DNA of 64,000 nt from Aquabacterium sp. Lineage in GTDB: Bacteria > Pseudomonadota > Gammaproteobacteria > Burkholderiales > Burkholderiaceae_C. Positions within the stretch are counted from its first letter, which is position 1, and the number at the start of each line of letters is the position of its first letter. Positions 63,842 through 64,000 of this stretch are shown piece by piece. The translations under genes were made by a program, and so were the position numbers. The notes below the pieces were generated by a model that made no database searches, was not told the origin of the DNA, and saw only the letters and a list, made by a program, of their open reading frames with translations. The stretch spans positions 114,832 to 178,831 of the forward strand of contig NZ_JAUSAR010000116.1 of NCBI RefSeq assembly GCF_030652515.1, in the 5' to 3' direction.

Positions 63842-64000
63842 TCAGGCCGCGGTCAACAACGCCGCCACTTCGGCCAGGGGTTGGGCGATGCGGGTGACGT
63901 TGTTCTCTTCCAGGAAGCGCGCTTCCATGCGCGTGGGCTCGTCGGGCAGGACGGCCCAGTGGCGGTCGCTGGAGCGCTTCATGATCTGGCGGGCAAAGCT
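63842..64000 (-). CDS. C-terminal end of an unidentified protein (cut by window edge)
   Basis: Only the last 52 residues are visible, ending in NNVTRIAQPLAEVAALLTAA after a stretch with MEARFLEE. The frame is open and continues beyond the window; the stop is at 63842. The piece is too short to name. Its place next to ferredoxin and nif genes suggests a relation to nitrogen fixation, but this is a guess. Confidence 0.7.
   Translation of the reverse strand, partial: SFARQIMKRSSDRHWAVLPDEPTRMEARFLEENNVTRIAQPLAEVAALLTAA

Overview
The window comes from a motile, nitrogen-fixing betaproteobacterium, most likely of the order Burkholderiales (Sphaerotilaceae or Comamonadaceae type). This rests on the fliE/fliFGHIJK/fliLMNOPQR gene order, betaproteobacterial-style nif and isc genes, a PEP-CTERM protein and high GC. 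No ribosomal RNA or tRNA gene was recognised, so placement below order is inference.

Layout. 1-12586: flagellar export and basal-body cluster, with fliE (and an MFS transporter cut by the window edge) on the minus strand and fliF to fliR on the plus strand. 12605-13641: a truncated globin and an unknown protein, divergent from nif. 13767-26106: Mo-nitrogenase cluster nifHDK, a 2Fe-2S ferredoxin, two unknown genes, nifENX, a DUF269-type and a DUF683-type protein, fdxB, then modABC. Its control region has a complete NifA site and a near-perfect -24/-12 sigma-54 promoter. 26081-31984: chromosomal accessory genes (DsbA-like, GST, ABM, NIPSNAP, ArsR-like, SnoaL-like, LysR, renalase-like).

32000-47100 looks like an acquired island: lower GC, long non-coding gaps, gene relics, repeats and defence-type genes. 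It holds (i) a caspase-like protease with an alpha/beta hydrolase, bracketed by two 35-bp near-identical direct repeats; (ii) a large PEP-CTERM lipase-like surface protein; (iii) relics of xthA and of an IS3-type transposase; (iv) a secreted helical-repeat protein; (v) a Gabija-like pair (OLD/TOPRIM ATPase-nuclease plus UvrD-like helicase) with a third, tightly coupled PIN-like zinc-ribbon gene; and (vi) a divergent HEPN/Toprim-type protein.

47137-59111 returns to nitrogen fixation on the minus strand, in two units with their own sigma-54 promoters. One is iscS-iscU-erpA-like-iscA-hscA-fdx (Fe-S assembly). The other is nifV-cysE-nifW-fixABCX-ferritin-like-2Fe-2S-TPR (homocitrate, cysteine, electron supply). 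59365-64000 holds FmdB, rhodanese, Ohr, an AI-2E-type permease, an unknown protein, a flavin amine oxidase, a ferredoxin and a cut gene.

How it fits together: NifA and sigma-54 would switch on nitrogenase structural genes, cofactor assembly (nifENX, nifV), molybdate uptake, Fe-S and cysteine supply and Fix electron transfer together. nifA, nifB, nifQ, nifT and nifZ were not found here. The most novel material is the island, chiefly the PIN-extended Gabija-like operon and the caspase-hydrolase cassette.
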